Source: Xiphophorus maculatus (Eukaryota; Chordata; Actinopteri; Cyprinodontiformes; Poeciliidae). Taken from it: a stretch of 64,000 bases of DNA. Both the position numbers and the translations under genes were made by a program. The first letter of the stretch is position 1, and each line of letters opens with the position of its first letter. The stretch spans positions 4,651,199 to 4,715,198 of the forward strand of contig NC_036450.1 of assembly GCF_002775205.1 (NCBI RefSeq). The letters are read 5' to 3'. Shown in pieces: positions 52,299 through 63,599 of this stretch. The notes beneath the pieces are model-generated. The model did no database searches. It was not told where the DNA came from and saw only the letters and a program-made list of their open reading frames with translations.

Positions 52299-54203
52299 AT
52301 GTCCGGCGGGGGAGACATCCACGTCCTCCGCCAAGACGCCGGCCAAGAGAGTCCGAGGATGCCGGCCTGGAAGCGAGAAATCCTGGAGAGACGGAAGGCA
52401 AAGGGCGGCGTTTCCGCGGGGAGCCCGGCCCCGGAGACGAGCCCCGGCGGCGCCGCGGGGTCGCATCACATCAACGGGGATGTAACGGGGAATGTGAACG
52501 GTAACGGCGGTGGTAGTGCGAGGAGAGACGGGGGGGCGAGCGGCGTGTCCGGGCGGAACTACACCATCACCACGGCCAGCCAACATTTCGCCAACAACAA
52601 AGAGCCCCGAGCGGCGGCGGAGAGGACGGCACCGAGGGAGAGCCTGGTGCTCCAGGAGAGTCTGGGTCCGCTGGAGGAGAACCCGTTCATCAAGCTGGAG
52701 AAGGAGCGCCGGAAGCGGCAGGACCGGGAGAACGCCGCCCGCCCGGTCCAGCACATCCTGGAGCTGTACGGAAGCGTCCCCGGGATCCGGACCATCCGGG
52801 CCGAGAACATCATCATCATAGAGTCGGATCAGGACTACTTCCAGGAGGCCGGAGAGAGTAAAAGCTGGCAGCAGAACGGGGTGGACACCTACAGCTCACT
52901 GAACGACCTTCTGGACCGGAGAGGCAGCGCCGTGACGGAGATCAGAGCCAAGGAGGTGGTCATCTACGACACCACGCTAAGCCGGAGTGAGGAGAACCTC
53001 AGCACCCTGGGCCGCCCTGACCCCGATGGCCCCAGAGACGCCGGGGAGGGCCAAGGCAGGGTCAGCCGGATCCTCCAGAAGTTCGACTGCAACTATGGGA
53101 AGCTTCAGAAGAAGTCGCACAGCACAGAGAACCTTCTAGACCTGGATTGTAGTGCCAGTGCCAGGCCAAGACATTGGGCCAAGCCACAGCCAGATCTGGT
53201 GCCAAAGCCCAGGCCAAGTCCGAGTGTCAGCAGCCAGCCAACATCACCCGTCTTCCAGACTCCTTGGACTTCCAAAGCAAAGCCACAGCCGGAGCACCAC
53301 CCAGGTTCACCCCAGCCTGTGTCGTCCTTCCGACAGAGGTTTGAAGGGGGCGTCGTCCCCAAAGACGAGCCAGACAGAGGGCAAAGCAAGCCCACCAGGG
53401 AGCGCGACTGGGAGGCCGCGGAGGTGCCCCCCAAACCCAAGGTGCCATGTTCTCCGGAGACCCGCCGTGCCCGTGCCGAGGCCTCCTCACTGCCCATCTC
53501 TTCGAAGGTCTTGCGTGCGACGTCTGAGTTTGAGATCCGTCCTTCCCCGAAGCCGGACATCGACCAGATCCCAGACGGGGACACCCAGGCTCGGGCCCTC
53601 GCAAACCTCCGTCTGCAGTCCAAGAACTCCTTCACGGTGGTCCCCAAGCGAAACTTGCAAGCCTCAACTGCGGCCACCAGCCCCGGACCACCAAGTCCGA
53701 CCAAGTCCTCGCCCTTGCCAGGAGTGCCAACACCCCCCCTCTCCCCAACAAAGAAGAAAGAAGAGAAAGTACAGGAGAAGAAGGAACCGGAAATAACTCC
53801 TTCTCCTTCCTCTCCACCGGTCCCGACCTCACCAGTCTCACCAGTCTCTCCAACTCCGAAGCAACCCCCAGTGGACAAACTGCCAGTCACAAACATCGAC
53901 GACATTGAGGTGGAGCCCCCGCAGCGTGTCCCGGTCCCCAGCCCCATGGTGCAGAGGAAAAAGGGCAACACCTTCACCGTGGTGCCTAAGAGATCGGCGG
54001 ACCCCCAGAAGAGCCCACCGGAACCCCAGCAGGAGGCTCCGGCTGAGGCCCCGCCGGGGTCCACGCCCCCGCAGCCCCAGTACGCCCAGCTGGGCAGCCT
54101 GCTGAAGAAACGCTACCCTGCTGTGGAGGAGATCCAGGTCATCGGAGGGTACCAGAGCCTGGCCAAGTCCTGCCTGTCCAAGACCGGCTCAGTGGGCAAG
54201 AAG
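52299..54203 (+). CDS. tprn: taperin, exon 1 (partial gene)
   Basis: 635 codons ending at AAG|GTGAGA (54203/54204), phase 0. Recognised by PAWKREILERRKAK (residues 22-35) and the block LGPLEENPFIKLEKERRKR through ELYGSVPGIRTIRAENIIII (about 122-175). In human the first exon is likewise very long. The rest is proline/serine-rich and low in order. The motif (N)(S/T)FTVVPKR occurs twice, at 443-451 and 557-565. Taperin is an actin- and protein-phosphatase-1-associated protein of hair-cell stereocilia bases; human mutations cause deafness (DFNB79). The start at 52299 is preferred over upstream in-frame ATGs. The remaining exons lie beyond the window. Confidence 0.93.
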
Positions 54204-54324
54204 GTGAGAGGAACTCTGCTGGTTTTCTGATGTAGGGAAGCAAAATATTACCAAAACAGAAACATCATCAATATTTACATTAGGGCTGTTGCGGATAGAA
54301 AAAAGAGGAGTAAACTTCTTCCAA

Positions 54325-54770
54325 TAAGCTCAGAAATGTTTAGATTAATCTCAGAAATTTTTCAGGATGAAACAAAAACAAAAACATAAGAATTTTTGAG
54401 TTAAATCAAAACTTTTGGACTTTCATAAATCTTCCAAAAAAATCTAAAATGTTCTGCATTTTGTTTCTTGTAAATTTTTGACTTGTCAGGTGTAACCTTT
54501 TAAAAATAAACACATATTATTTTTCTACCCAAAATATTTCAGGACTTTCTGGATAAAGAACCCAACTTTTTTTCTGACTGTTTTGACTTTTTCAAATCAA
54601 ATAAAGAATTTGGACATTTTTTCTTCAGAATTCAGACTTTTTCTGAAATGTAAAGAATTCTGACTTATATTTTCAGAATTCTGAGAAAAAAGTCCAAACT
54701 ACAAAGAAAAAAATGAATCCTGACTTTAATCTCACAGATATTAAAGTCAGAATTCCTTTTTTTTCCCTCA
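54325..54770. repeat. degenerate CAGAATTCTGAC-type repeat
   Basis: Imperfect units containing AGAATTC(T)GAC and TTTTTTCTGA, related to 48890-49350. Confidence 0.55.
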
Positions 54771-54956
54771 GTGGCACTAATGGTCTTCCGTATAGATCAA
54801 ACCTTGAAGAAAACACAGGAAATCAGTGGATTTTGTAACTTTTTGCAGAATGAAAAAGTATTTCTATTCCCTGAGTCTGGATCTTCCTCTGATCTAAACT
54901 AGGATGTGTGACGTCACACAGGAGTGTTGCACCTGTCTGTCCAGCCAAGCTGTACA

Positions 54957-55190
54957 GTGTGTGTGTGTGTGTGTATTGGCGCGTGTGTGTGGATCTAAAT
55001 CTCTTGCGTCCAATCTCTGGGTTTGCTGCGGCTCTTTATGTCTAAGTGGATTAGCAGTGTGTGTTTACACAGCCGTTTGGAGCAACTCGCTGTGCTTTTC
55101 TACTCTTTTTGTTTGTTTTGTTTGCTTTGTGTGTGTGTGTGTGGCGGGGCGTGTGTGTAGGTGTGTGGGTGTGTGTGTGTGTGTGTGTTA
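54957..55190. repeat. (GT)n-rich region
   Basis: TG runs at 54957-54973 and 55129-55190, with non-repetitive sequence between them. Confidence 0.85.
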
Positions 55191-55329
55191 CTGTTTCAGG
55201 TGGCTCCGTTAACTGACCAATCCCATCTACATTTCCTGCTTCCTAAAGAGCAGTGTGTTTACTCCTGAGGCATTTTTATCTATTTTTTAAATTAAATCAT
55301 GAATCATATTTAGGTTTTTCTTTAAAAAT

Positions 55330-55460
55330 CACAGCTCTGATTCCTCCCTGCTCCAGGCTAATCGTTTCTGACTCACGTGCTTTTGGGATTAATTAAATAT
55401 CAGGGAGTGTTGCTAATTAATTTTGCGAGCCGCTGCAGGGCTGATGTCAGGTTGAGGACT
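55330..55460. promoter_or_regulatory. candidate conserved intronic element
   Basis: Complex non-repetitive sequence with two homeodomain-like TTAATTAA/TAATTAATTTT sites (about 55389-55425). Conservation untested. Confidence 0.25.
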
Positions 55461-55780
55461 GCATGTGAAGCTTTGTTTCCTGTCTGTGCTTCTATTTGAC
55501 GCTGCGGTTGCACCATAAACCTCGTCCTCTCCCGTGGACACGCAGAATGTTTTCACATTCAAACTGTCAGAAGTTTAAAGTCACATAAATGCTGCTGGAC
55601 GGAAGCTTCTCCTTTATTTTCCTCCATCCGTTTTCCCTTTAACCTAATCTTCCCTGCTCAAAACCCACAGCATGATGCTGCCACCACCATGTTTCTATAA
55701 ACCTTTAAACCTTTGAAATTCATTTCAGTTTTTGGTTGGATTAGGTGTTAAAGCTGTTAAAGTCTAAAAGATGTGAATGT
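55461..55780. other. TPRN intron, nothing seen
   Basis: No feature recognised. Confidence 0.3.
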
Positions 55781-56450
55781 CTTCAATTAACAAAACCTTT
55801 TTAAAAATATTTTTAGATTTTATTTTTTTAATCAACAGGTACACAAAATATGTAACTAAAAGTATATTGTTTTATATTTAGTATTTATATTTATTTATAA
55901 AATTTTTATTCATTTTTAACCAACAGATCAACAAATTATTTTTAGTCAAATTAATTTCATATATTTTCTAGATTATTTTTATTTATTATATTTATTTTTA
56001 TTAATTTTAAAACTCATCAAGAATAACATTTTAATATGAATTTTATGAAATTCTTTTATTTTTAAGTCAAGACGTGAACATAACTTTATAATATGAAACA
56101 AATTTTTTACATAATTTTTATTTGTTATGCTTTTAATTTTTGTTTTTAGTGAACAAACCAAGCAAACTTTTACATTCAATGTTTTTAATATTTTTTAAGT
56201 CAACATAACTTTTTTAAATAAAATTTTTAAATATCATTTTTATTTATTATGTGTTTTATACAACAAAACCTTTCTTTTTTAATTTAAATGTCTTTTTATA
56301 TTAAGTAAATTTTTTAAAATCATTTTATCAACAAAACTTTTAAAAAATAAAAACTATATTGTTAAATATTATTTTTATTTACTGTTTTAATGTATTAGGA
56401 CGTCAGACAAACAGGTTTTCTTAGCTAAATGTTATTTTTATTTAATATTT
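55781..56450. repeat. AT-rich cryptic repeat
   Basis: Loose repetition of CAACAAAACTTTTAAAAA and TTTTTATTTATTATG motifs at irregular intervals. No coding sequence. Confidence 0.45.
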
Positions 56451-57270
56451 TGATGAATGTCTCTGTCCTGGGAATCCATCAGCCTCAGAGTTTCTCTGAG
56501 CCTGAGATTCTGTTTCAGTCTCTCACACTTTGACCTTCTGTCTGGTTTCATCGTTGCTGCTGAAGATGCTTCAGAAGCTGTGAAGCAGCAGCAGCAGCAT
56601 CTTTCTGCTCGTCGTGTTTTTGCTCGTTTCGGAGCAGGCTGGAGGTTTGGGCCCGGCCCGGATCATTTCTGAGGTTTTTCTCTCTCTCTGTGTAAAACCA
56701 GAGCGACCGCACCTCAGAGTTCTGGCCCGGTATTCAGGATTTTTTCCCCCCTGAACATATAAAACTTTTTTAAACGAGGAGCTTGGCTTAAACCCCATTC
56801 CCATCAGAAACTTGACTCCTCTCCTTCCTCCCAGCCTGATTCCTGGTGTTTCCATTGGACCGTTTGGAGGAAAAGCCTCTGTTGGAGTTGGAGCTTCTGT
56901 ATGTAGGTCAAGAGCAGCTTCTTGTTCCGCGTCACTCCTCCATTTGCATAAAATCGCTCAGAGTTTTTGGGTTAAACACAGACTGGGATTGACTTCCGCT
57001 TAGCAGAGTGCCTGGATTTCCTGCCGGTTTAATGGAAGACGGCAGAGCCTCTTGGAAGTGATAGATGTGGCTGCAGAGAGTCGTGGAGGCGGCAGAGTTT
57101 GTTTTTGAAGTTTCTCTTCCCTCTAACTGCTGGTTATAACAGCAGAAGGAAGATGGAACCAGATTTTTGTCACTTTTTCCAGAGTTTTGCTCTGTTGATT
57201 CATTTACATTACTGGTTTTGGAGTTATGGCCAATTTGTTTCACTCATCAAGTGTTTTGCAATAAAAAATC
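56451..57270. other. TPRN intron, no exon confirmed
   Basis: Short open frames without splice support. Nothing recognised. Confidence 0.3.
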
Positions 57271-57274
57271 TGAT

Positions 57275-57965
57275 AAGTGTGGCATCGATTAATCGATTCA
57301 TCAGATTTAAAAAATGTGATTCTGCAGATTTTTCATTTAACCATGCAAGTCCTTTTACATTATTTTAGAAATACATTGAAAGGCACAAATAAACAAATAA
57401 TTACATTCTTTTTTAACCATATATTCTTTTATGAGTCTGTACTTCAGTTAACGATTAATCAATTAATCGAATATAAAAAATGAGACATTCTACAGATTTC
57501 TTATTTAACTCTAGAAGTGCATTAAAATATGCAAATAATTAAGGTTTTTGTTTTAAATAAGAACAACATTTTATGTCCCAAAAATGTAAAACTGTATAAT
57601 TCCTTTAGTGATTTTGAACCGAATGAAGCTAACGCTGTACCACTGTAGGAGTTTTGGCTAAAACATATTTACAGATCAAGGTGTTTTATCTTAAATCCAA
57701 AATGTATGCATTTTTAGTGTATCTTTGCTTTAATTACTGCTTTAATATGTTATTTGTATATGGGGGTTTTTTTAGAGGCTGTATGCTTTAGCTAGCGATT
57801 AATTGATTACTAAATTAGTTGATGGTTATTTCAATAATCAATTATAATCCTTTTTTGAGTCTATAGTCAGTTAGCAACTAATTTATTCCTGAATTAGTTA
57901 ACAATTATTAAATAATTGATTAATCCGATTAATCATAATTAATTTGATTAATCATTTCAGCCCTG
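57275..57965. mobile_element. decayed hAT-like repeat with GATTAATC motifs
   Basis: Ends at 57965 with TTTCAGCCCTG, the reverse of a CAGGGCTGAAA end, next to repeated GATTAATC motifs that are typical of a common fish and vertebrate hAT group. The interior repeats GATTAATCGATT...ATTCTGCAGATTT twice (57285 and 57448). The left end is uncertain. Confidence 0.4.
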
Positions 57966-59560
57966 GTGTTTTTAGTTTTTTGCCCGTTCCTCTTCTTCTC
58001 CTTTTTGTTCCAATTCACCTCAACGTGACTCAGGCGTTAAACAAATGCAGCCGCTCTGCTTCACACGGATCCGAAACTCGTCTTCTAACCTCCCACCAAA
58101 ACTTCCAAACTCTGCGGTTCGTTTACATCATCATTTGGATGCAGACGCTGGGATTAGCGTGTCTGACGAGGCGTCCATGTTTCTGCTGAACCGGCTGGAA
58201 AACCAAAGCGTTGTTCTTTCATTTGACTCTCAGCTGCACAGCCTCATAACACAAAAAGCAGCATTTGGATATGTAAACGCTCCGAACAACAGGGCTACAT
58301 ATAAATGTGACTTTGTGGGAAGCTACTTTTACTGCAGATCACTTTGTTCTTTTTTAGTCATGACATTCTGATGGTGCAAAAATACTCAATATAGTCATAT
58401 TAAACCGAGATTTGGAGGAAATATGTAAATTTGTTTGACATAATGTCATTATTTTTGATAGATAATTATTATTTCTGCAGATACTGTTCATTATTGCGCT
58501 GTAATTGTTCTGCAGAACAAAAATTGTCATTTCGCTTCCTTAAAAGAAATTTTTTTTCCTACGAGATCCAATTTTTATCAATTATTAAATTTTGCTCACT
58601 TTCTTTTCTGAAATAGAAATAAAAGGAAACGTGTTTTTTATTCCAATCATCTCTTCTGTTACTTATATGATTGGGTGTTAGAGCCAAGAATATAGTCATA
58701 ATATTGGTAAAAACAAAAAATTTAAATTAAAAAGATGCAATTTTACCAGGAAATCATCTTAAAATGACAAAAACAGTTTGTCATTTTAACAAAAAAGAGA
58801 GTTTTTGTCCTTTCTTCAAAACAGATACAGTAGTTTATATGATAGGTTCAAATTCCTGCTACTGATAATAATTTGATGCTGATGTATTAAAAGTAGGTAT
58901 TTTTAATATTATACCAAGTTCAAAAGATTTTTAACATTCCTAATTTTTTATTTTTCATGCTGATCACATAAAATTACTAATTAATTCTACTAATATTCTG
59001 ATTTTCTTCTTGTAATTAAAAATAAAATCTTAGCTTGGGTCCACCACAGAGTTGACCTGAATCCAAAGTCCAAATAAATAGAAGCTGTAAAACAAGATGG
59101 CGGCTTTGGGTGGGATGACATGACTGAACAATGGGAACCCAATGAGCCCATTGGTGAAGAAAAATCCAGATTTTCCAAAAATTGAATCTTAAAAAAACAA
59201 TTATTTGATTAATCGATAAACGGTTTTTCTTCTCTCTTGGTTTCTTTGGTCTCAACTCGGCCTTGGATTGTTGACTTCAACACTGTCCAGTTTTTCAAAC
59301 CTTCTGTAGAGCAAATTGGCTTATTGTTGATTGTTCAACTTGCCAATTGTCTTTTACTACACATTGAAATGGCTTCACAAGTCATTAGTTAACCTCTGGT
59401 TGTTTCTCTAGCAGTGGAAAGTTGTGTTGACCAAGTTGTACTGAGTTTCCCAATAATTTATGGCATTAGATGTGAAGTAAGGATTAATTTTGGTGAGCAG
59501 AAAGGCCAGTCCACATGTTCTCGGTACAGGAAGGCTGTTTGAGTTGGACTGAAAACTCCA
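57966..59560. other. TPRN intron, no gene seen
   Basis: AT-rich with one GATTAATCGATAAACGG stretch near 59206. Nothing else. Confidence 0.35.
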
Positions 59561-59631
59561 GCCGTCAAGGAGTGACCAACCACCAGACACTTTGGGATCC
59601 TTGGAAATGTGGTTTCAGGTTTGCTTTAGTC

Positions 59632-59854
59632 CAGGGGTGTCAAACTCCAGTCCTCGAGGGCCACTGTCCTGCAACTTTTAGATGAGCCTCTGCTGCACCA
59701 CACCTGAATAGAATAATTAGGTCATTAAGGCTCTGGAGAACTGATCTACACAAGGAGGAGGTAATTAAGTCATTTCATTCCACTGTTTTGTACCTGTGGC
59801 ACATCTAAAAACTGCAGGACAGCGGCCCTCGAGGACTGGAGTTTGACACCTGTG
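59632..59854. mobile_element. hAT MITE, 223 bp, perfect 8-bp target duplication
   Basis: Ends CAGGGGTGTCAAACTCCAGT and (reversed) CACAGGTGTCAAACTCCAGT. The target duplication CTTTAGTC at 59624-59631 and 59855-59862 is exact. The homologous array unit at about 61112-61118 lacks the insertion. Confidence 0.92.
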
Positions 59855-61439
59855 CTTTAGTCGAATGTGTTCTCCAGGGAATCGAGGAATCCAGACTTCC
59901 CACCACCTCGGCGTGGTTCCAAGAGAACCTTGATGCGGTTTGTTTTTAACCCGTCACTAAAGCACAGCTTTGAGTGTAGATGAGCTTCAGCTGCCACCAA
60001 AGCTGGTGTGTTTTTCCTGCATTTTCCTGAATTCTAGATGCTGTTTATGGATTTTTGTTTTGCTTTTCATCCATCTTGAAATTAAAATAATCTAATTCTG
60101 GTTCCGCTGGAAATGTCTGACTTTGATTATTCTTGCAGTAGCTAAAACTTCCACACAGACTGTTGTTAGCATGACTTTGCTAATGTGATGTGTTGGGTAA
60201 AGATCAGACATTTTGAGTTTCCAGCTTAGGTAATCAACCAATCAGGACTGATCAAAATTAAAACAATTCAAATCAAGTCTCTGCTTCTAGAATTGGTTGA
60301 ACCTTCCTGTTATCAGCTGAAAGTCTTGCTCTCTCTCATTCAGAGACACTGCACACAGTGCAGTGTCATAGGAAATTGCTTTTTACATTTAAGGTTTTTT
60401 TTCCTCCAAACTTGATTTAAAGTAATAGAAATATCTCACTTAGATTCTTCTGCTTATAGCTAAAACTTCCACACAGACTGTTGTTAGCATGACTTTGCTG
60501 GTCACTGGTTGATTTTTCTATGCTTCTGAAATTTGCTAATCCTTCCTGTTACCAGCTGAAAGTCTTGATCTCTCTCTGTGGCAGCGCAGTATCATAGAAA
60601 ATGGCTTTTTACATTTTATTTTCTTTTTTATTTCTTCTGACTTGATTTTAAACAACTCACAAACAATGGAAACATTTCTGATTGTAATTTCTGAAGCTAC
60701 AACTTCCATGCCACCAAACATTATTAGCATGACTTTGCTAGCATGGTGCGCTCACTGATGGTGAAAAGATCAGACTTTTGAGTTTCCAATTAGCTAGACG
60801 TAACTGGTGGTTGAAATTAAAATATTTATATGCTTTTGGAATATGTTGAACCTTCCTGTTATCAGCTGATAAATTGCTCTCTCTCGCTCTCTGGCAGCGC
60901 AATGTCATAGAATATGGTTTTTTGCATTTACGTTTTGTTTTGTTTTTTTAACTTGATTTCAAACTTTTTGATTCTTCTCTCTGTAGTTACAACTTCCACA
61001 CAGAGAGTTGTTGTTAGCACAATTTTGCTAGCATGGTCCGGTCATTGATTGGGAAGTGAAGTGACCGACCACAAGACACTGTGGGATCCTGGGAAATGTG
61101 GTTTCAGGGTTGCTGATTAGTTAAATTTGTTCTACAGGGAATTGAGGAATCCACGTCGGCGTGGTTCCAAGAGAACCTTGATGTGATTTGTTTTTAAAAC
61201 ATGGCTTTGAGTGCAGATGTGCAGCTTCAGCTACCACCAAATCTGTAATGTGTTGGTGTAAAACAGGCCAGACTGCATTCGGAACATTCCTCTTCCTGTT
61301 TTATCAGTCTGACTTGCATTTTCCTGAATTTTAGATGCAGTTTATGGATTTTTGCTTTTCTCTTCTTCCACCCTGGAGGGTTAAATATACCCCGCATGGT
61401 TAAAAGCTCCCTGTAACACAGGAAGGCCAATGAAAGGGC

Positions 61440-61660
61440 ACGCTCCTACATTTACATTGTGCGTCTGGGCTACAGGTGAGAAAGTCCATTGTGTTTAATT
61501 ATTTACCGCCCGGCAGACATTCCCCATCTCTGCTCTCTCCTCCCTTACGCTTCCTAAAACCTGCCACCGCGCCTCCTTGCCCTCTCAGAGACACAACCGG
61601 AGTCGCATAAATGGATTATGACGATGTGTGTCATTATTGATCTGATGGACTGGTATTTAA
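61440..61660. promoter_or_regulatory. candidate conserved intronic element
   Basis: Non-repetitive sequence with TTTAATTATTTACCGCCCGG and GTCGCATAAATGGATTATGA, unlike the surrounding array. Conservation untested. Confidence 0.25.
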
Positions 61661-62224
61661 ATCCCTTAGCGATCCCACCTTCCGGTAAAGTTTATTGAGA
61701 TAACGGATTTATTGGTGTATTTGAGTTATAGTTTAACCTTCTAAGACTGTAAGGTTTCCAGTTTATCAGTTGAGGATCCAACATTATCTGATAAACGGTT
61801 GAATTCATGGTGGATTTTTCTCCAAACCATGACGCTTCACAACTGGTGTAAGGTTGTTTATGCCAAATATATTCTCTCTCCTGGTGAGCAAATAATAATA
61901 TTTTAATAGTTTGGCAGACCGGGGTCGATTGAGACCAAAATTTCAACATTAGTTACATTTTCAGCTGCTGCTGTTCACACTGCACTGAGGAAAACCAACC
62001 AAACACTTTGAACAACCAGTTCCCCTCCTCACCTCTGGTGGCGCTGCATCAGGTGCAGCTGAAGGAAACAACAGAAAAACCTCTGAAGAAATGGATTCTT
62101 ACATTTCTGTTTTTTCATTTTGACTTGATATCAAACAATGGAAACTTTGATTTTTGTCTCAGGAAGCATTGTTGTTGGCGTGGTGCGTTCACGGATTGGT
62201 AAAAGATCCGATGTTTGAGATTCC

Positions 62225-62465
62225 AACTTAAACATCTGAGGAGGAACTTGGAAACTTTGAGATTAAGCTCAGAAATTTTGTAAGTCAAAAAACATGGAAA
62301 TGAGTGCATAGTCCAAATTTTTAAATTTTTTGACCATTTCTGAGTTTCAAAAGTTAAATTTTCACTTTTAAAACTCAAAAATTCCCAAGTTGTTTTGTGA
62401 GATTAAAGATTTTGTTTTCTCAACGTTTTGAGTTCAGACATTTCCGAGTTTTCTGAGATAACGCA
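62225..62465. repeat. degenerate CTCAGAAATTT-type repeat
   Basis: Third occurrence of the repeat family seen at 48890-49350 and 54325-54770. It directly precedes the second fold-back element. Confidence 0.5.
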
Positions 62466-62467
62466 GC

Positions 62468-62975
62468 AATACATAACTTTTATAATATTATCACATATTT
62501 GTTGAAACTGTTTCGTTGTGACAGAATGGTATGAGAGAGAATCTGTGATAAATTTACCTCTTCTGCCTTCTCCCAGTGCTCCCAGTGCTCACTAGGAACA
62601 ACCAATCAGAGCCAGAAGGCGGATGTTAGCTCATCCTCCCCACCGTGGCTACGCTGCATCTAGCATAGCATTTTGTGAATGTTAAGGCTAGTTAGCGTGG
62701 CTATTGATGATGGCAGATAAACGGTTTTATTGTAAGTAAGTTGTTTCACTGCTAGTAGCACATTTAGCAGCTAGTACATGAAGTGACTGACAGCGCTAAG
62801 ACCCTCCTCTTGGCTCTGATTGGTTGCTTTTGGTTGGAGCAGTGACCATATCACTATTGCTATTTCTTCAGATATCAATAGTAGCTCAGGATCCTTTCAC
62901 AGATTATTTGTCTCACATAATATACTGTCATCATTGTGTGACATTTTCAACACATAAAGAAAAGTTATATGCTGC
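62468..62975. repeat. fold-back element, copy B (TPRN intron)
   Basis: Homologous to 47717-48215 along its whole length, including GGAACAACCAATCAGAGCC and the matching CTCTGATTGGTTGC on the other arm. Confidence 0.75.
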
Positions 62976-63211
62976 AGCTTTAATCTCAACATTTCTTGAG
63001 TTTTTTTCTAGGAAATGTATTTTTTCTATCTGCCATATTCGCGGTCATAAATGAGCTGTTATATTTACAATAAATGACTCTGACATCTGAGAAGTGCTAC
63101 TTCTGTTTCTATTTTTTCTCAGACTGCGATGTAGATTTGGCTTCCAAATAAGAGAGACGTGTCGTTCTCTTTAACTATGACACACTCTGTGGCTCACACT
63201 GAAACTTGTAA

Positions 63212-63212
<1 letters not shown>
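62976..63212. other. TPRN intron, nothing seen
   Basis: No feature recognised. Confidence 0.3.

Positions 63213-63264
<52 letters not shown>
63213..63264. repeat. (TG)n microsatellite
   Basis: Uninterrupted TG run of about 52 bp. Confidence 0.95.
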
Positions 63265-63266
<2 letters not shown>

Positions 63267-63599
63267 AATGCTAGTTTTCCCACACGGCCCTCGGGCTGCA
63301 GCCAGCAGAGTCGGTGTGATTAGGATTCAGCCAGTAAAGCCCCACTATCATCGTCATGTTTAATTCAGAGTGTGTGTTTAGGAGTAAGGAGCTGAAGCGG
63401 ACGCCAGAAGACGGGACGGGTTTCATTTTTTAAAAAGAATCAGAGTGAGACCTCTCCTGTTCTTTTCAACCCATCTACCCCGGATTGTTTCTTTTTTACC
63501 TTTAATGTTTTAAAAATAATACAAACTCAGCTGTTTCTCCGCTGCGTGTTTGATGTGGTACGTTTTGTACCTCTGATGCAAATTTCATTCAAATAATCT

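Larger units (their letters stand above)
59561..62230. repeat. degenerate intronic tandem array
   Basis: Repeated landmarks: CTTCCACACAGACTGTTGTT (60149, 60469, partial 60988; diverged 60704), CCTTCCTGTTATCAGCTG (60303, 60542 variant, 60850), GTGGTTCCAAGAGAACCTTG (59913, 61158), and GGAAATGTGGTTTCAGG (59603, 61093). A further diverged unit is at 62108-62215. Units vary from about 230 to 340 bp. Confidence 0.75.

Noticed and set aside
52206..52754. 182-codon minus-strand open frame at the TPRN start
   Set aside because: GC-driven shadow of the taperin N-terminus, whose conserved motifs are on the plus strand.
53105..54064. 319-codon minus-strand open frame
   Set aside because: Antisense shadow of the proline/serine-rich, GC-rich TPRN exon 1. 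It has no domain and is low in complexity.
56451..57260. possible TPRN exon 2
   Set aside because: None of the open frames resembles the acidic C-terminal part of taperin and no acceptor/donor pair encloses a conserved block.
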